A program made the position numbers and the translations under genes. This document shows, one piece after another, positions 27,015-39,410 of a DNA stretch of 64,000 nucleotides. Positions within the stretch are counted from its first letter, which is position 1. Every line of letters starts with the position of its first letter. The notes below the pieces were generated by a model, which worked only from the letters and a program-made list of their open reading frames with translations, did no database searches and was not told the origin of the DNA. The DNA is taken from positions 1 through 64,000 of the forward strand of contig JAGGAB010000013.1 of the NCBI GenBank assembly GCA_017889705.1. The letters are read 5' to 3'. This DNA is from Bacillota bacterium. GTDB lineage: Bacteria > Bacillota > Negativicutes > Sporomusales > Sporomusaceae.

Positions 27015-29294
27015 ATGGGGAGATATATTGCCGCAGGTATTGGCGGAGTCATTATGTTGTTTTGGCTTTGTTTTGCTCCGGCTGCCGAAGCAGCCGAGCT
27101 GGCAGTTTCCGGAGTTCCTCTGTCAGGTCTGGAACAAATTGAGCCCTTTGTAAGTGACGGTCCGGAAGGGATGGCAGCTTTAGCCACAATATCCCGCAAT
27201 CAAGCTTTGGAAACGCTAGAAAAGCAAAGAGCAGGTGCCAAATATTTTGGCGGTATAACCTATGGTCATAGCAATGAGCCGATTGTTGATACCGGCAGTG
27301 AAAAGAATTCGTATAATAAGCTAAGTCTTACCGGCGGGCTGAGTTTTCCGCTGCTGGGTTCTTTGCAAAAAGAAAATGTCAGGAAACTTGAAACCCAAAC
27401 GGCTACCATGGAAGCGCAACATCGCTCTAACATGCTAGCCTTGACAAATCTGGCTGCATTACGAAAAGCCTATACCACGCTCTGGATTGAACAACAGAAA
27501 GCGGCAATTGGCAAGCGGTTTTTGAGTACGGAAGCCGAAACCGTCCATATATTGCAGCAGCGTCAGGCGCAGGGTTTGGTATTACCGACTGACAAGCTGG
27601 AATTTTTAGCCGTGTATTATGATGTCAGACGTGATCTTGCGGCTTCGGAACTGCGCAAAATGCAGGCATTAAAGGTTATAGAAATCATTACCGGCCGCAA
27701 ATGGCAGCTGACCGAGAACTTGAAAATGCCGTCGATTCCCAGTATTGACGGCCAAAAAATTGATCTTTCCTCATACCCGGAAGTTATATTTCAAAATAAC
27801 CTTGTGGCGCAATATGAAAAACTATTGCAAGAGAAAAAACATATCGACAGAGATGCCAATCTGGTATTTGGTGTGACCAATGCCCGGGAGTTTCCGGGAA
27901 CCACGGGAAATGGCATATATATTGCCTTAAATATGACCGGGCCTGTTAAGGGCAGTGCCAAAGATCAGGTGGAGCTGGCGGCTGCCGAGGAGCTTACTAA
28001 AGCGAAACAGGAAGAACAGTTAATCCGTATGAGACTTGACGGCCAGGCGGAAGAGGCGCTGGCAACAGCTGCTTATGCGGCTGCTGATGTCAATGCGAAA
28101 ACGTCTCATATGATTGTGATGGCTGAAGCTATTCGGGAAAGGACGCTGCGGCGCATGGTTCTGGCGGGTGACACCTTTGAACAGTTGCAGCAAAGCAAGT
28201 CGCAGTATTACCGGACTGCCTTGGACATGCTTAATCAAGAAGAAGTCTTTCTTCATTCGGCCATTGATATTATCAGCTATGTATATCCCCGGGGTCTTGT
28301 GGCAGAGCCAACAGAACGGGTTTGCCTTATTAATGAAAATAACGAAAAACGCAGTAACTTGCTGGCACCTAGTTGGCTGGAGGCCGGGAATAACAAGACT
28401 GCGGCAAACACACCGCTTGATTTTTCCACTATTCCCGAAATAAAAGTTCCTAATGTGGCGATGGAAGCAGGAACCATCAAACCGGTAAGTAATGTTGGAG
28501 AAAAAATAGTTGTTCAGTCAGGAACGCAGAATAACACTGCCATATATGTCTGGAATGCCGAACAATTTTTACAAAGTAAAACAAGAGCAAATGCGTTGAA
28601 CGAAATCAGTAATGCAGGATTTTCCCACATGCTTATATCCTTTACTCCCAAACAGTTAACTACCATAGGAACGCCAGCCGGCAAAGCCGAACTGGAAGCG
28701 TTGTTAGCTATGGCGAAAGCCAAGGGTATGCGGGTTGATTTACTGCTGGGAGATCCAACTTGGGCAGAGGCGGAATATCGTGGAGAATTGCTTGCGCTTA
28801 TTCAAAAACTGCAGAATTTTGCTTTTGACGGCATCCATCTTGATATTGAGCCTGATTCGTTGCCCGGTGCGGCAATACGGCAGCCTGAGCTCTTAGCCGG
28901 ACTTGCTGACACTGTTCGTGCTGTAAAAGAAACAACAAACAAGCCTGTATCAATAGCTATTCATCCGCGATACCTGGAAGGCAAGCTTGGCGAACTGTCC
29001 AGGCAGAAGCTGCTGCCGCTGGGGCTGGAAACAGTGGTTGTCATGATTTATTCAGATAATCCGACAATGACGGCGCAGCGAATGGCGGCCATTATGGCAG
29101 CCAACCCGAATGCCGTATTTGCTTTAGCACAAAGTGTGGAAAAAAGTATTCCACCATCAGAAAGTTATGCTGACAGCAGTCAAATGGAATTTAAAGCAGC
29201 TATGCAGATGCTGAAAGATAATCTTGCCGCCTATGGACTAAAAGAAATTTATATTCAGGCCTGGGAAGATTACAACAAGGGGGCGATGCCATGA
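27015..29294 (+). CDS. Outer-membrane TolC-like export protein fused to a glycosidase-like TIM barrel
   Basis: The 759-residue product begins with a signal peptide ending AAEAAE near residue 29. Residues about 60-430 show the two-fold coiled-coil plus beta-strand pattern of TolC/OEP channels, including the repeat-end segment VLAGDTFEQLQQSKSQYY. After a linker of about 40 residues, residues about 480-759 resemble a TIM-barrel glycosidase: FDGIHLDIEPD near 603-613 supplies the acidic strand-end typical of GH18-like enzymes. I know no characterised protein with this fusion. ATG 27015 is chosen for GGGAGAGG upstream. It is first in a four-gene coupled operon (ATGA overlap with the HlyD-like gene). 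Likely role: outer-membrane exit duct with a periplasmic glycan-trimming domain. Confidence 0.8.
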   Translation: MGRYIAAGIGGVIMLFWLCFAPAAEAAELAVSGVPLSGLEQIEPFVSDGPEGMAALATISRNQALETLEKQRAGAKYFGGITYGHSNEPIVDTGSEKNSYNKLSLTGGLSFPLLGSLQKENVRKLETQTATMEAQHRSNMLALTNLAALRKAYTTLWIEQQKAAIGKRFLSTEAETVHILQQRQAQGLVLPTDKLEFLAVYYDVRRDLAASELRKMQALKVIEIITGRKWQLTENLKMPSIPSIDGQKIDLSSYPEVIFQNNLVAQYEKLLQEKKHIDRDANLVFGVTNAREFPGTTGNGIYIALNMTGPVKGSAKDQVELAAAEELTKAKQEEQLIRMRLDGQAEEALATAAYAAADVNAKTSHMIVMAEAIRERTLRRMVLAGDTFEQLQQSKSQYYRTALDMLNQEEVFLHSAIDIISYVYPRGLVAEPTERVCLINENNEKRSNLLAPSWLEAGNNKTAANTPLDFSTIPEIKVPNVAMEAGTIKPVSNVGEKIVVQSGTQNNTAIYVWNAEQFLQSKTRANALNEISNAGFSHMLISFTPKQLTTIGTPAGKAELEALLAMAKAKGMRVDLLLGDPTWAEAEYRGELLALIQKLQNFAFDGIHLDIEPDSLPGAAIRQPELLAGLADTVRAVKETTNKPVSIAIHPRYLEGKLGELSRQKLLPLGLETVVVMIYSDNPTMTAQRMAAIMAANPNAVFALAQSVEKSIPPSESYADSSQMEFKAAMQMLKDNLAAYGLKEIYIQAWEDYNKGAMP

Positions 29295-30328
29295 AAGTAT
29301 CATTTTCGCCAAATAAAAAAAATGATGCGACAATTGAGAACAATGTAAGGCTGCCATATTCGGCAGGCAAAAGAGTATTCCCCAAAATTCGCTGGGTATT
29401 AATTTTGTTGCTGGTGAGTTCGCCGTTTATCCTGTTTGCCGGCAAAATTGTACTTGATTGGGCATTTGTTACTTCGCCGGGAATGCTGTGGATGGAGAAA
29501 AAGACGATAAATTCGATTGAACCGGGAATCGTGGATAAAGTCTACTTCCACCGCGGTGAAGAGGCAGCGCCGGCTGCACCTATATTGAAGGTAAAACGTA
29601 GAATTCCCGAGGGACGGCTTGAGCAAATTGCCCTCCTGGAAGCCGAACGTGATGCGGCAAACGGAAGCTATCAGACAGCCGCGCCTGTACGGGGGAATGC
29701 CGACGCAGCTTATCTGGGTCAGCAGAGTGTTGCCTATTATCAAAACTTACGGGATAATACAAAATGGCTGCTGCAGCAAGGGGCGGCAACCCAGGCTGAG
29801 ATGAATGCTGCCGAAAATAGACTTAGCGAGGTTAAAGCCGGGATGGCAGCAGCAACTGCCGTAAACGGGACTGCCGGATCGACGGCCGTTAACCCGGCCA
29901 GAATTGCTCAGATAGAACAAAGTATAAAATCGTTAAAACAAATGACTGAAGAATATTTTACCGTGAATACTGGGGCTGGCGGCAAAGTCAGCTCGGTATT
30001 TGTAACAGAAGGCCAGAGCTTTGCGGCCGGTGAACCACTGGCAGTCCTGGTAGACACCCAAAAGGTGTATATCGTTACTTATGTGGACCCCGGCGATTTT
30101 AAAAACATAACCTTGGGAACGGTTGCAAACGTGAAGCTGCCAGGAAGCGGTCGGCAGATTAAAGCGGTTGTTGAGCAGCCGCCGGTATCGGCAGACAATG
30201 TGCCAACCGGAATTTCGGAAAAGATGTATTCCGCCAATATGCGGGGTGTCCAGATTTATCTTAAAACCCAAGAGCCGCTAAAGCCGGAAGAACTTATCGA
30301 AGGTTTGCCGGTTACTGTTAAATGGTGA
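29291..30328 (+). CDS. HlyD-like periplasmic adaptor (membrane fusion protein)
   Basis: A 345-residue protein with one N-terminal membrane span (about residues 36-56), a half-motif of a lipoyl domain (INSIEPGIVDKVYFHRGE), a helical hairpin (about 105-220) and the second half-motif with VSSVFVTEGQSFAAGEPL, then a beta-barrel domain. This is the layout of adaptors that bridge an inner-membrane machine and a TolC channel; Alg44 of alginate synthesis has a comparable periplasmic part. It is coupled to the upstream TolC-like gene by an ATGA overlap. No ABC transporter is nearby, so the partner is probably the GT2 synthase downstream. Confidence 0.88.
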   Translation: MKVSFSPNKKNDATIENNVRLPYSAGKRVFPKIRWVLILLLVSSPFILFAGKIVLDWAFVTSPGMLWMEKKTINSIEPGIVDKVYFHRGEEAAPAAPILKVKRRIPEGRLEQIALLEAERDAANGSYQTAAPVRGNADAAYLGQQSVAYYQNLRDNTKWLLQQGAATQAEMNAAENRLSEVKAGMAAATAVNGTAGSTAVNPARIAQIEQSIKSLKQMTEEYFTVNTGAGGKVSSVFVTEGQSFAAGEPLAVLVDTQKVYIVTYVDPGDFKNITLGTVANVKLPGSGRQIKAVVEQPPVSADNVPTGISEKMYSANMRGVQIYLKTQEPLKPEELIEGLPVTVKW

Positions 30329-30397
30329 GTTGCTGCATGCTGTGGCAAGTAATCAGCAGAGTGTGTCTGACTATATTCTGCGTGAGGAGAATTGGCT

Positions 30398-31882
30398 ATG
30401 AATGTGAAATTTGTTAAATTAGCGCTAAGTCATGAGGATCATATTGTCCGGACCGAAGCCTGTGAAGGTTGTTATTCGCTGAAGGCCTTGCTAACTGAGG
30501 TTCGTGAACCGGCAGTTGTTTTGATTGATGGCTTGAATCCGGAAAACAGCAAGAGCATGCGCGTGACTTTTAAGGCTATTTATGAATTGCGGCGATCGAG
30601 CGTATTTTATGCAGCTCCGATTTTTCTGGCAAAATCAATGGATAATTTGAATATATTTGTTGATGGTATTGGCAGCACTCCGGAAGAGGTTCTGCCTACC
30701 GCCACGAAAATTCTTGCCAGAATGGACGGTTTATCAATCGAAAAAAATGCTGTCAGCGATGATTTGCGCGTTCTGACATATTTGTATTGCCGCGGCGATG
30801 ACCAGGTGTTGCTGCCGGTGGCGATGGCCTGTTCACCTTGGATTTATGAGTATCCGGCGGCATATCTTATTGGCGGTTTTGCCGGCACAAACTTACAAAC
30901 TGCGATTGGCATCGGGCTATTTGCGGACAAGGATTTGGTAAATGCCATCATAAAAAGTTCGGCCGAATGGTTAATTACCCTGGCGGCGCAGGGTGTGCTT
31001 ATTGGGCGGGAATTGGTTGATAGAATCCGCCTTTGCACCTATTGTGGCACCGGGAATTTAAACTACATTGACTTTTGCCCGCTGTGCGGCAGTATTGATT
31101 TTCACAAAAGAAAAATGATTCATTGTTTTACCTGCAGCCATGTAGCACCAGAAGAAAACTTTAAAAATGGCATGATGTTTGTCTGCCCGCGTTGTAATAC
31201 CAATCTGCGCCATATTGGCAGTGATTATGACCGGCCAATGGAATCCTACAGCTGTGACAGTTGTGGCGAACGGTTTATTGACCCTGAAGTTAAGGCGGTT
31301 TGCATGCGTTGCCGGCACAAATCACCGACTGATGAACTGGTTGTGCGGCAGCTATATACCTATAGTCTTACACCCAAAGGAAAACGGGCTGTACAAGTAG
31401 GCAATGTTGATCTGGAATTCTCTCTGTTTGACAGTAACCGCAATGTAATGCCGCAATATTTTTACCAAATCACCGACTGGCTTATTCAAATGAAGGCACG
31501 GTACAGTGAAGAAGATTTCTCCTTATTGTGCATAAAAATAGAAGGTTTTGAGGGTCAGGGAACTACGACAGGCATAGCTCAGTTCCAAAAGATGGTTAAT
31601 GAGCTTGCCGTTCGTATCCGAGAACTGGTTCGTCTGACAGATATTACAACAAGTACCGGTTCTAATACGTTTTGGGTGCTTTTGCCTAGGACAAACTTAA
31701 GCGGAGGAGAGATTCTGGCATCCAGGGTAGCTAAACTAGCCGAATTGATTTCCGGCGATAATGGCGAGCATATTGCTATGCAAACCAAATGCTTTTCCAT
31801 TCCGGAAGAATATGCAAGCAGAGGGCAGGTGGCAGAAATGCTCTTAAAAGAGTATGAAGCTGCCCTTGCGAACAAAAAATGA
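30398..31882 (+). CDS. TackOD1-type zinc-ribbon signalling protein with degenerate GGDEF-like domain
   Basis: The 494-residue product has three parts: an N-terminal alpha/beta region (1-150) that may be a degenerate receiver, a cysteine-rich module at about 210-320 with at least five CX2C pairs (CTYC, CPLC, CFTC, CPRC, CDSC, CMRC), and a C-terminal region (about 345-490) with the strand-helix pattern of a GGDEF domain. The module matches my memory of the TackOD1 three-zinc-ribbon output domain, including RHIGSDYDRPMESYSC. The GGDEF signature is replaced by GSNTF, so cyclase activity is unlikely; nucleotide sensing is possible. ATG 30398 follows GAGGAGA. It overlaps the synthase gene by 4 bp, implying control of polymer synthesis. 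Confidence 0.8.
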   Translation: MNVKFVKLALSHEDHIVRTEACEGCYSLKALLTEVREPAVVLIDGLNPENSKSMRVTFKAIYELRRSSVFYAAPIFLAKSMDNLNIFVDGIGSTPEEVLPTATKILARMDGLSIEKNAVSDDLRVLTYLYCRGDDQVLLPVAMACSPWIYEYPAAYLIGGFAGTNLQTAIGIGLFADKDLVNAIIKSSAEWLITLAAQGVLIGRELVDRIRLCTYCGTGNLNYIDFCPLCGSIDFHKRKMIHCFTCSHVAPEENFKNGMMFVCPRCNTNLRHIGSDYDRPMESYSCDSCGERFIDPEVKAVCMRCRHKSPTDELVVRQLYTYSLTPKGKRAVQVGNVDLEFSLFDSNRNVMPQYFYQITDWLIQMKARYSEEDFSLLCIKIEGFEGQGTTTGIAQFQKMVNELAVRIRELVRLTDITTSTGSNTFWVLLPRTNLSGGEILASRVAKLAELISGDNGEHIAMQTKCFSIPEEYASRGQVAEMLLKEYEAALANKK

Positions 31883-33216
31883 ATCACCTAATAAACAGCA
31901 TCGGGCAGAACTTATATCAAATTACCCTTGGGCCGCTGCTCAGTTCGGATTTCATTTCGGTATTGGTACTATTGATGCCGTTTGTCCTATTTTTTGAGAT
32001 TCCCTGGTCGCTGTTTATCTTGGTCGGCCTTATCAGATACAAACTGCGGCGGATGCAGGAAGGTGAGAGACGCCCGTATTTTCCTACCGTATCCTGTATT
32101 GTGACCTGCTATAGTGAAGGCCGCGACATTGAGACAACTGTTATTTCACTTGCTGAACAGCTATATCCGGGTCCAATTCAAATTTTGCTTGTGGTTGATG
32201 GTGCAACCATCAATGCCGAAACCTTGGCGGTGGCCAAGTCTATGAAAAAATGGGCTGAAGGTGGCTATCCTAACCGCTCTGTTATGGTTTTGCCGAAATG
32301 GCAGCGAGGCGGTGTGGTATCCAGCAGTAATCTGGCGCTGCAATTTGCCACAGGCGAAATCATTATAAAGGTGGATGGTGATTCGTCCTTTGATAACAAT
32401 ATGGTTGAACGGGCCACCAGACATTTTGAGGACCAATCGGTTGTTGCCGTCAGTGGCAGCCTAAGAGTGCGTAATGCCAGCAAAACACTGTGCGCAGCTT
32501 TTCAGGCCGTTGAATATTTTATTGCCATACATGTATCCAAAACCGCCTTAAGCGAGTTTAATATGGTAAATAATATATCAGGGGCTTTCGGTATCTTCCG
32601 GCGGGAACTGCTTAATCTGGTCGAAGGCTGGGATGCAGGAACGGCAGAAGATTTTGATATGACGCTGCGCATCAAAAACTATTTCAATCGTTCCAAGAAA
32701 AAAATCCGGATTGTATTTGATCCGGAAGCCATGTGCTTTACTGATGTGCCGGAAACCTTTACCCAGTTCTATAAACAGCGTATCAGATGGGAAGGCGATT
32801 ATCCGTTTATTCTCTATAAACACCGCTATAGCAACAGTCCGCAATTTTTGGGCTGGCCTAACTTTTTGGGCGGACTTGTTAATATTTTTACTCATGTTGT
32901 CATACCTGGAATGGTGTTTGTGTATACGATTTGGTTGATTTTCCAATATCGCATTGATTTTGCCATAGCCCTGCTGCTGGCGGTTTACCTCTTCTATCTG
33001 CTGCTGCTGACCGTCTTTTATCTTGTCGGTATTGCGTTATTGTCAGAGCGGAAAGCCACCGATTTGTCGCGGATGTATTTGCTGCCCTTAATGCCGCTCT
33101 TTATGTTTGCTGCGAAAATCAATAGTTTTGTGGCAGTCCTCTGGGAGTTCATCGGTAAGGGGCATCAGGATACTTCGATGGCACCTTGGTGGGTACTGCG
33201 AAAAAGTAAATTTTAA
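31879..33216 (+). CDS. Processive family-2 glycosyltransferase, exopolysaccharide synthase
   Basis: The 445-residue inner-membrane protein has an N-terminal membrane span (about 24-52), a GT-A domain and a C-terminal set of three to four spans (about 330-430). All the processive synthase signatures are there: first Asp in VVDG (D107), KVDGD (166-168), TAEDFD with the general base D258, and KQRIRW at 299-304, the QxxRW-type acceptor motif. This is the layout of PgaC, hyaluronan and cellulose synthases. Together with the upstream adaptor and outer-membrane duct it can make and export a polymer across both membranes. The sugar cannot be read from sequence. Confidence 0.93.
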   Translation: MNHLINSIGQNLYQITLGPLLSSDFISVLVLLMPFVLFFEIPWSLFILVGLIRYKLRRMQEGERRPYFPTVSCIVTCYSEGRDIETTVISLAEQLYPGPIQILLVVDGATINAETLAVAKSMKKWAEGGYPNRSVMVLPKWQRGGVVSSSNLALQFATGEIIIKVDGDSSFDNNMVERATRHFEDQSVVAVSGSLRVRNASKTLCAAFQAVEYFIAIHVSKTALSEFNMVNNISGAFGIFRRELLNLVEGWDAGTAEDFDMTLRIKNYFNRSKKKIRIVFDPEAMCFTDVPETFTQFYKQRIRWEGDYPFILYKHRYSNSPQFLGWPNFLGGLVNIFTHVVIPGMVFVYTIWLIFQYRIDFAIALLLAVYLFYLLLLTVFYLVGIALLSERKATDLSRMYLLPLMPLFMFAAKINSFVAVLWEFIGKGHQDTSMAPWWVLRKSKF

Positions 33217-33254
33217 GCAAGGTCAGGTAAGACAGTCTGACCTTGCTTTATATT
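33215..33254 (+). terminator. Terminator of the exopolysaccharide operon
   Basis: AAGCAAGGTCAG and CTGACCTTGCTT form a perfect 12-bp stem beginning inside the synthase stop codon, followed by TATATTT. It cleanly ends the four-gene unit. Confidence 0.85.
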
Positions 33255-33352
33255 TACTAATAAATGTAAATATAATAATTATGCCGGAGAGGGATAATCA
33301 TATCTTTGGCGAATAAGTAATGAGAAAATACCACAGAGGCGGTGAACGTCTA

Positions 33353-33919
33353 TTGGCGTCATACAATATCTTTAAATTCTTAGGTGATGGCCATGTTATA
33401 CCGGCACCTCGTAATTATGAGGACTTTAAATTTGCGCTGGAACATTCGGCAAGTTCGAGTATCATTTTGCTGTTTGGCGACATTAATGTTTTGCCGGAAC
33501 TTTTAACACAGGCTCGTGAACATAAAAAACGGCTGCTGGTGCACTTAGATTTGCTAAGTGGCATCGGTAAAGACAAAGCGGGAGTCACATTTTTGGCGCG
33601 AATGGGAATAGAAGCCGTTATTACTACTAAATCACAATTAGGGAAATGTGCTCACGAATTGGGAATGTTGGTTGTGCATCGTCTGTTTTTGATGGATTCG
33701 CAAGCGGTTAAGACCGGTGTCAATTTACTTCAGGGGTATAAACCTGATGCGCTCGAACTGTTGCCTGCATCCATACCGGCAAGTGTTGTAACCGAACTGG
33801 CCACCATGACAGGTCTGCCTGTATTAGGCGGGGGACTGATGCATACCAAGGCCGATATTGAACAGGCGCTGGGTAATGGGTTAAAGGCTGTGAGCGCCAG
33901 CAGACGGGAACTATGGTAG
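33353..33919 (+). CDS. glpP: Glycerol-3-phosphate responsive antiterminator GlpP
   Basis: GlpP binds the leader of glp mRNA when glycerol-3-phosphate is present and prevents early termination. The 188-residue product has the family features VIPAPRNYEDF, LLVHLDLLSGIGKDKAG, and a TIM-barrel end LPVLGGGLMHTKADIEQAL. TTG 33353 is preferred because AGAGGCGGTG lies 8 nt upstream; ATG 33320 in frame has no SD. It precedes glpK, its expected target, by a 379-bp leader that contains a hairpin with a T-run. Confidence 0.94.
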   Translation: MASYNIFKFLGDGHVIPAPRNYEDFKFALEHSASSSIILLFGDINVLPELLTQAREHKKRLLVHLDLLSGIGKDKAGVTFLARMGIEAVITTKSQLGKCAHELGMLVVHRLFLMDSQAVKTGVNLLQGYKPDALELLPASIPASVVTELATMTGLPVLGGGLMHTKADIEQALGNGLKAVSASRRELW

Positions 33920-34041
33920 GCGCAAAAGCAAGGCTAAACTATGTGAAAATATTCATTTTTCAAACTATTAAAAATTGGCAGGAATTATCAAAAAAAAAGA
34001 GAATATATTTTAATTATAAGAATATCGGGACAGAGAAAAAG

Positions 34042-34112
34042 AAAGTCCGAAGTTTTCGCCTTGATAGAAATTATGGCTTCTATAGGGTGTCACTTTAGGC
34101 TTTTAATTTTTT
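34042..34112 (+). promoter_or_regulatory. Probable GlpP-controlled leader terminator upstream of glpK
   Basis: CCTT(G)ATAGAA at 34059-34069 pairs with TTCTATAGGG at 34078-34087, and AAAGT/ACTTT extend it outward; TTTTAATTTTTT follows at 34101-34112. The position between glpP and glpK is where a GlpP-dependent antitermination site is expected. The stem is AT-rich with a bulge, so the call is tentative. Confidence 0.4.
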
Positions 34113-34133
34113 GTCTGCTCAAGGGAGGGATAA

Positions 34134-34280
34134 GTGAGGCTAGCCTGGATTCCAGTAGAAGGTCCGATGTTTGGCGACTGCTTATCTGTAATAATTGCTG
34201 AAGCTGCTGGAATACTTTTAATAGATTACCAGAGAGAAACGAGTTCAATCTTTTCCTGTAGTTTCAAAAATAATATATAG
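34134..34280 (+). CDS. Possible 48-residue leader peptide before glpK
   Basis: GTG 34134 sits 5 nt after AAGGGAGGG, one of the best SDs in the region, and opens a frame of 48 codons ending TAG 34278-34280, 18 bp before the glpK ATG. The middle is hydrophobic (SVIIAEAAGILLI), with one proline-glycine-rich start. I recognise no family. It lies just after the putative leader terminator, so it would be translated only on read-through and could couple to glpK. It may also be chance. Confidence 0.35.
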   Translation: MRLAWIPVEGPMFGDCLSVIIAEAAGILLIDYQRETSSIFSCSFKNNI

Positions 34281-35795
<1,515 letters not shown>

Positions 35796-35844
35796 ACAAA
35801 TAGCTTATTAAGACAACTTTAATAGAACGGACTTAGAGGTGAAG

Positions 35845-35895
35845 AGAAGTCCTGCTTGTGCCGGTTTGGCGCAAGGGGACTTCTTTCTCTTTTTT
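35845..35895 (+). terminator. Terminator after glpK
   Basis: AGAAGTCC pairs with GGACTTCT, with CTTG/CAAG inside, followed by TTCTCTTTTTT. Confidence 0.85.
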
Positions 35896-36020
35896 AGAAG
35901 TAGCAAAAAAATTAAGGTGCATGTGAAAGGAATAATTACCGTATTTTTATTTTTGTGGCAGGAATTTCATTATGATGGGCGAATAAGAACAGAAAGAAAT
36001 AGTATTTTTGTTGGTGTGGT

Positions 36021-36055
36021 GGGACAAAATATGTTTAGGTGGGACAATCGGTGAC
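36021..36055 (+). promoter_or_regulatory. CggR operator of the glycolytic operon
   Basis: The motif GGGAC-N6-TGTT (36021-36035) is repeated as GGGAC-N6-TGAC (36041-36055), with a period of exactly 20 bp. The known CggR target in Bacillus is CGGGACN6TGTC repeated at 20 bp. The extended identity GGTGGGACAA (36018-36027 and 36038-36047) makes chance unlikely. It lies just upstream of cggR, so it would give autoregulation and control of gap-pgk-tpiA-gpmI-eno, relieved by fructose-1,6-bisphosphate. Confidence 0.85.
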
Positions 36056-36068
36056 CCGAGGGGATAAT

Positions 36069-38124
<2,056 letters not shown>

Positions 38125-38149
38125 GATTCCCCTGAAGTTGTTAATGATG

Positions 38150-38182
38150 AAGCAATCTCAAGTACTGGGATTGCTTCTCTTA
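38150..38182 (+). terminator. Partial terminator or processing hairpin between gap and pgk
   Basis: AAGCAATC (38150-38157) pairs with GATTGCTT (38169-38176), followed by CTCTTA. There is no proper T-run, so partial attenuation or mRNA processing between cggR-gap and pgk is more likely than full termination. Confidence 0.5.
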
Positions 38183-38216
38183 CCCTCGGGTTGAGTACGA
38201 TATTGGAGGATTGGTT

Positions 38217-39404
38217 ATGAATAAGAAGAGCTTAAATAATGTTTGGGTATCAGGTAAAAAGGTTTTAGTGCGGGTAGACTATAATGTGCCTATGGATAAA
38301 GAGGGCAATATTACCGATGATACCCGTATTCGGGCCACGATTCCCACTCTGGAATTTTTGTTATCGAAAAATGCTGCTGTTATTATTGCCAGCCATCTTG
38401 GTCGGCCCAAAGGCAAGGTTGCACCTGAATTTTCACTCAAACCGGCAGCGCAAAGACTATCACAGTTATTGTTCGGACGTGAAGTGTTGTTTGCCAACGA
38501 CTCAGTAGGTCCGGAAGCCAATAAAATGGCGGCTGCTCTCCAGCCAGGTCAGCTTTTAATGCTGGAAAACCTGCGCTTTAACCCAAAAGAAGAAAAAAAT
38601 GATCCTGAATTTGCCAAGCATCTGGCAGGCCTTGCCGAAATCCTGGTAAATGATGCTTTCGGCGTATCTCACCGGGCACATGCCTCGGTGCATGGTATCA
38701 CCAAATACATACCGGCCGTATCAGGCTTCCTGATGGATAAAGAACTGATGCACTTAGGGCAGGCTGTCAGCGATCCGGTACGCCCCTTTGTCGCTATTAT
38801 CGGCGGTGCCAAAGTCTCTGACAAAATCGGAGTTATCGAAAATCTGTTAAACAAAGTTGATACGCTCATTATCGGCGGCGGTATGGCTAACACCTTCCTG
38901 GCTGCCCAAGGTTATCAAACCGGCAAGTCATTGGTAGAAGAAGATAAACTGCCACTAGCTAAAGAGCTTATGGTGGCTGCCAAGGAAAAGGGTGTTGCCT
39001 TGCTGTTGCCCGAAGATGTGGTGGTAGCTGATAAATTTGCGGCTGATGCCGAGTTCAAAGCAGTACCGGTTGCACAAATCCCTGCTGAGTGGATGGCACT
39101 TGATATTGGTCCGGCAACTGTTAAAAACTATGCTGCAGCGCTGCAAGGTGCTAAAACCGTAGTCTGGAACGGACCTATGGGTGTGTTTGAGTTTGACGCC
39201 TTTGCGGCTGGTACAGAAGCTGTTGCGCAGGCAGTAGCTGCATCTGGTGCCCAAAGCATTGTCGGCGGCGGTGACTCGGTAGCTGCGCTGGAAAAACTCA
39301 AACTGGCTGGCAAGATTAGTCATATCTCAACTGGCGGCGGCGCGTCGCTGGAGTTTTTAGAAGGCAAAGAACTGCCAGGCGTTGCTGCGCTGGCAGATAA
39401 ATAA
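38217..39404 (+). CDS. pgk: Phosphoglycerate kinase
   Basis: Transfers phosphate from 1,3-bisphosphoglycerate to ADP. The 395-residue product contains [12 protein letters not shown] near the start, the substrate-binding [22 protein letters not shown] and the nucleotide-binding [12 protein letters not shown] near the C-terminus. Start ATG 38217 follows GGAGGA by 6 nt. Not fused to triosephosphate isomerase, as it is in some deep-branching bacteria. Confidence 0.98.
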   Translation: MNKKSLNNVWVSGKKVLVRVDYNVPMDKEGNITDDTRIRATIPTLEFLLSKNAAVIIASHLGRPKGKVAPEFSLKPAAQRLSQLLFGREVLFANDSVGPEANKMAAALQPGQLLMLENLRFNPKEEKNDPEFAKHLAGLAEILVNDAFGVSHRAHASVHGITKYIPAVSGFLMDKELMHLGQAVSDPVRPFVAIIGGAKVSDKIGVIENLLNKVDTLIIGGGMANTFLAAQGYQTGKSLVEEDKLPLAKELMVAAKEKGVALLLPEDVVVADKFAADAEFKAVPVAQIPAEWMALDIGPATVKNYAAALQGAKTVVWNGPMGVFEFDAFAAGTEAVAQAVAASGAQSIVGGGDSVAALEKLKLAGKISHISTGGGASLEFLEGKELPGVAALADK

Positions 39405-39410
39405 AGACTT

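Noticed and set aside
27015..33216. Type-I secretion or drug efflux operon
   Set aside because: TolC and HlyD parts are present, but there is no ABC or RND pump; the only inner-membrane engine is the GT2 synthase.
33913..34098. 61-codon frame after glpP
   Set aside because: Lysine/asparagine-rich product from AT-rich leader DNA, overlapping the putative glpK leader terminator.
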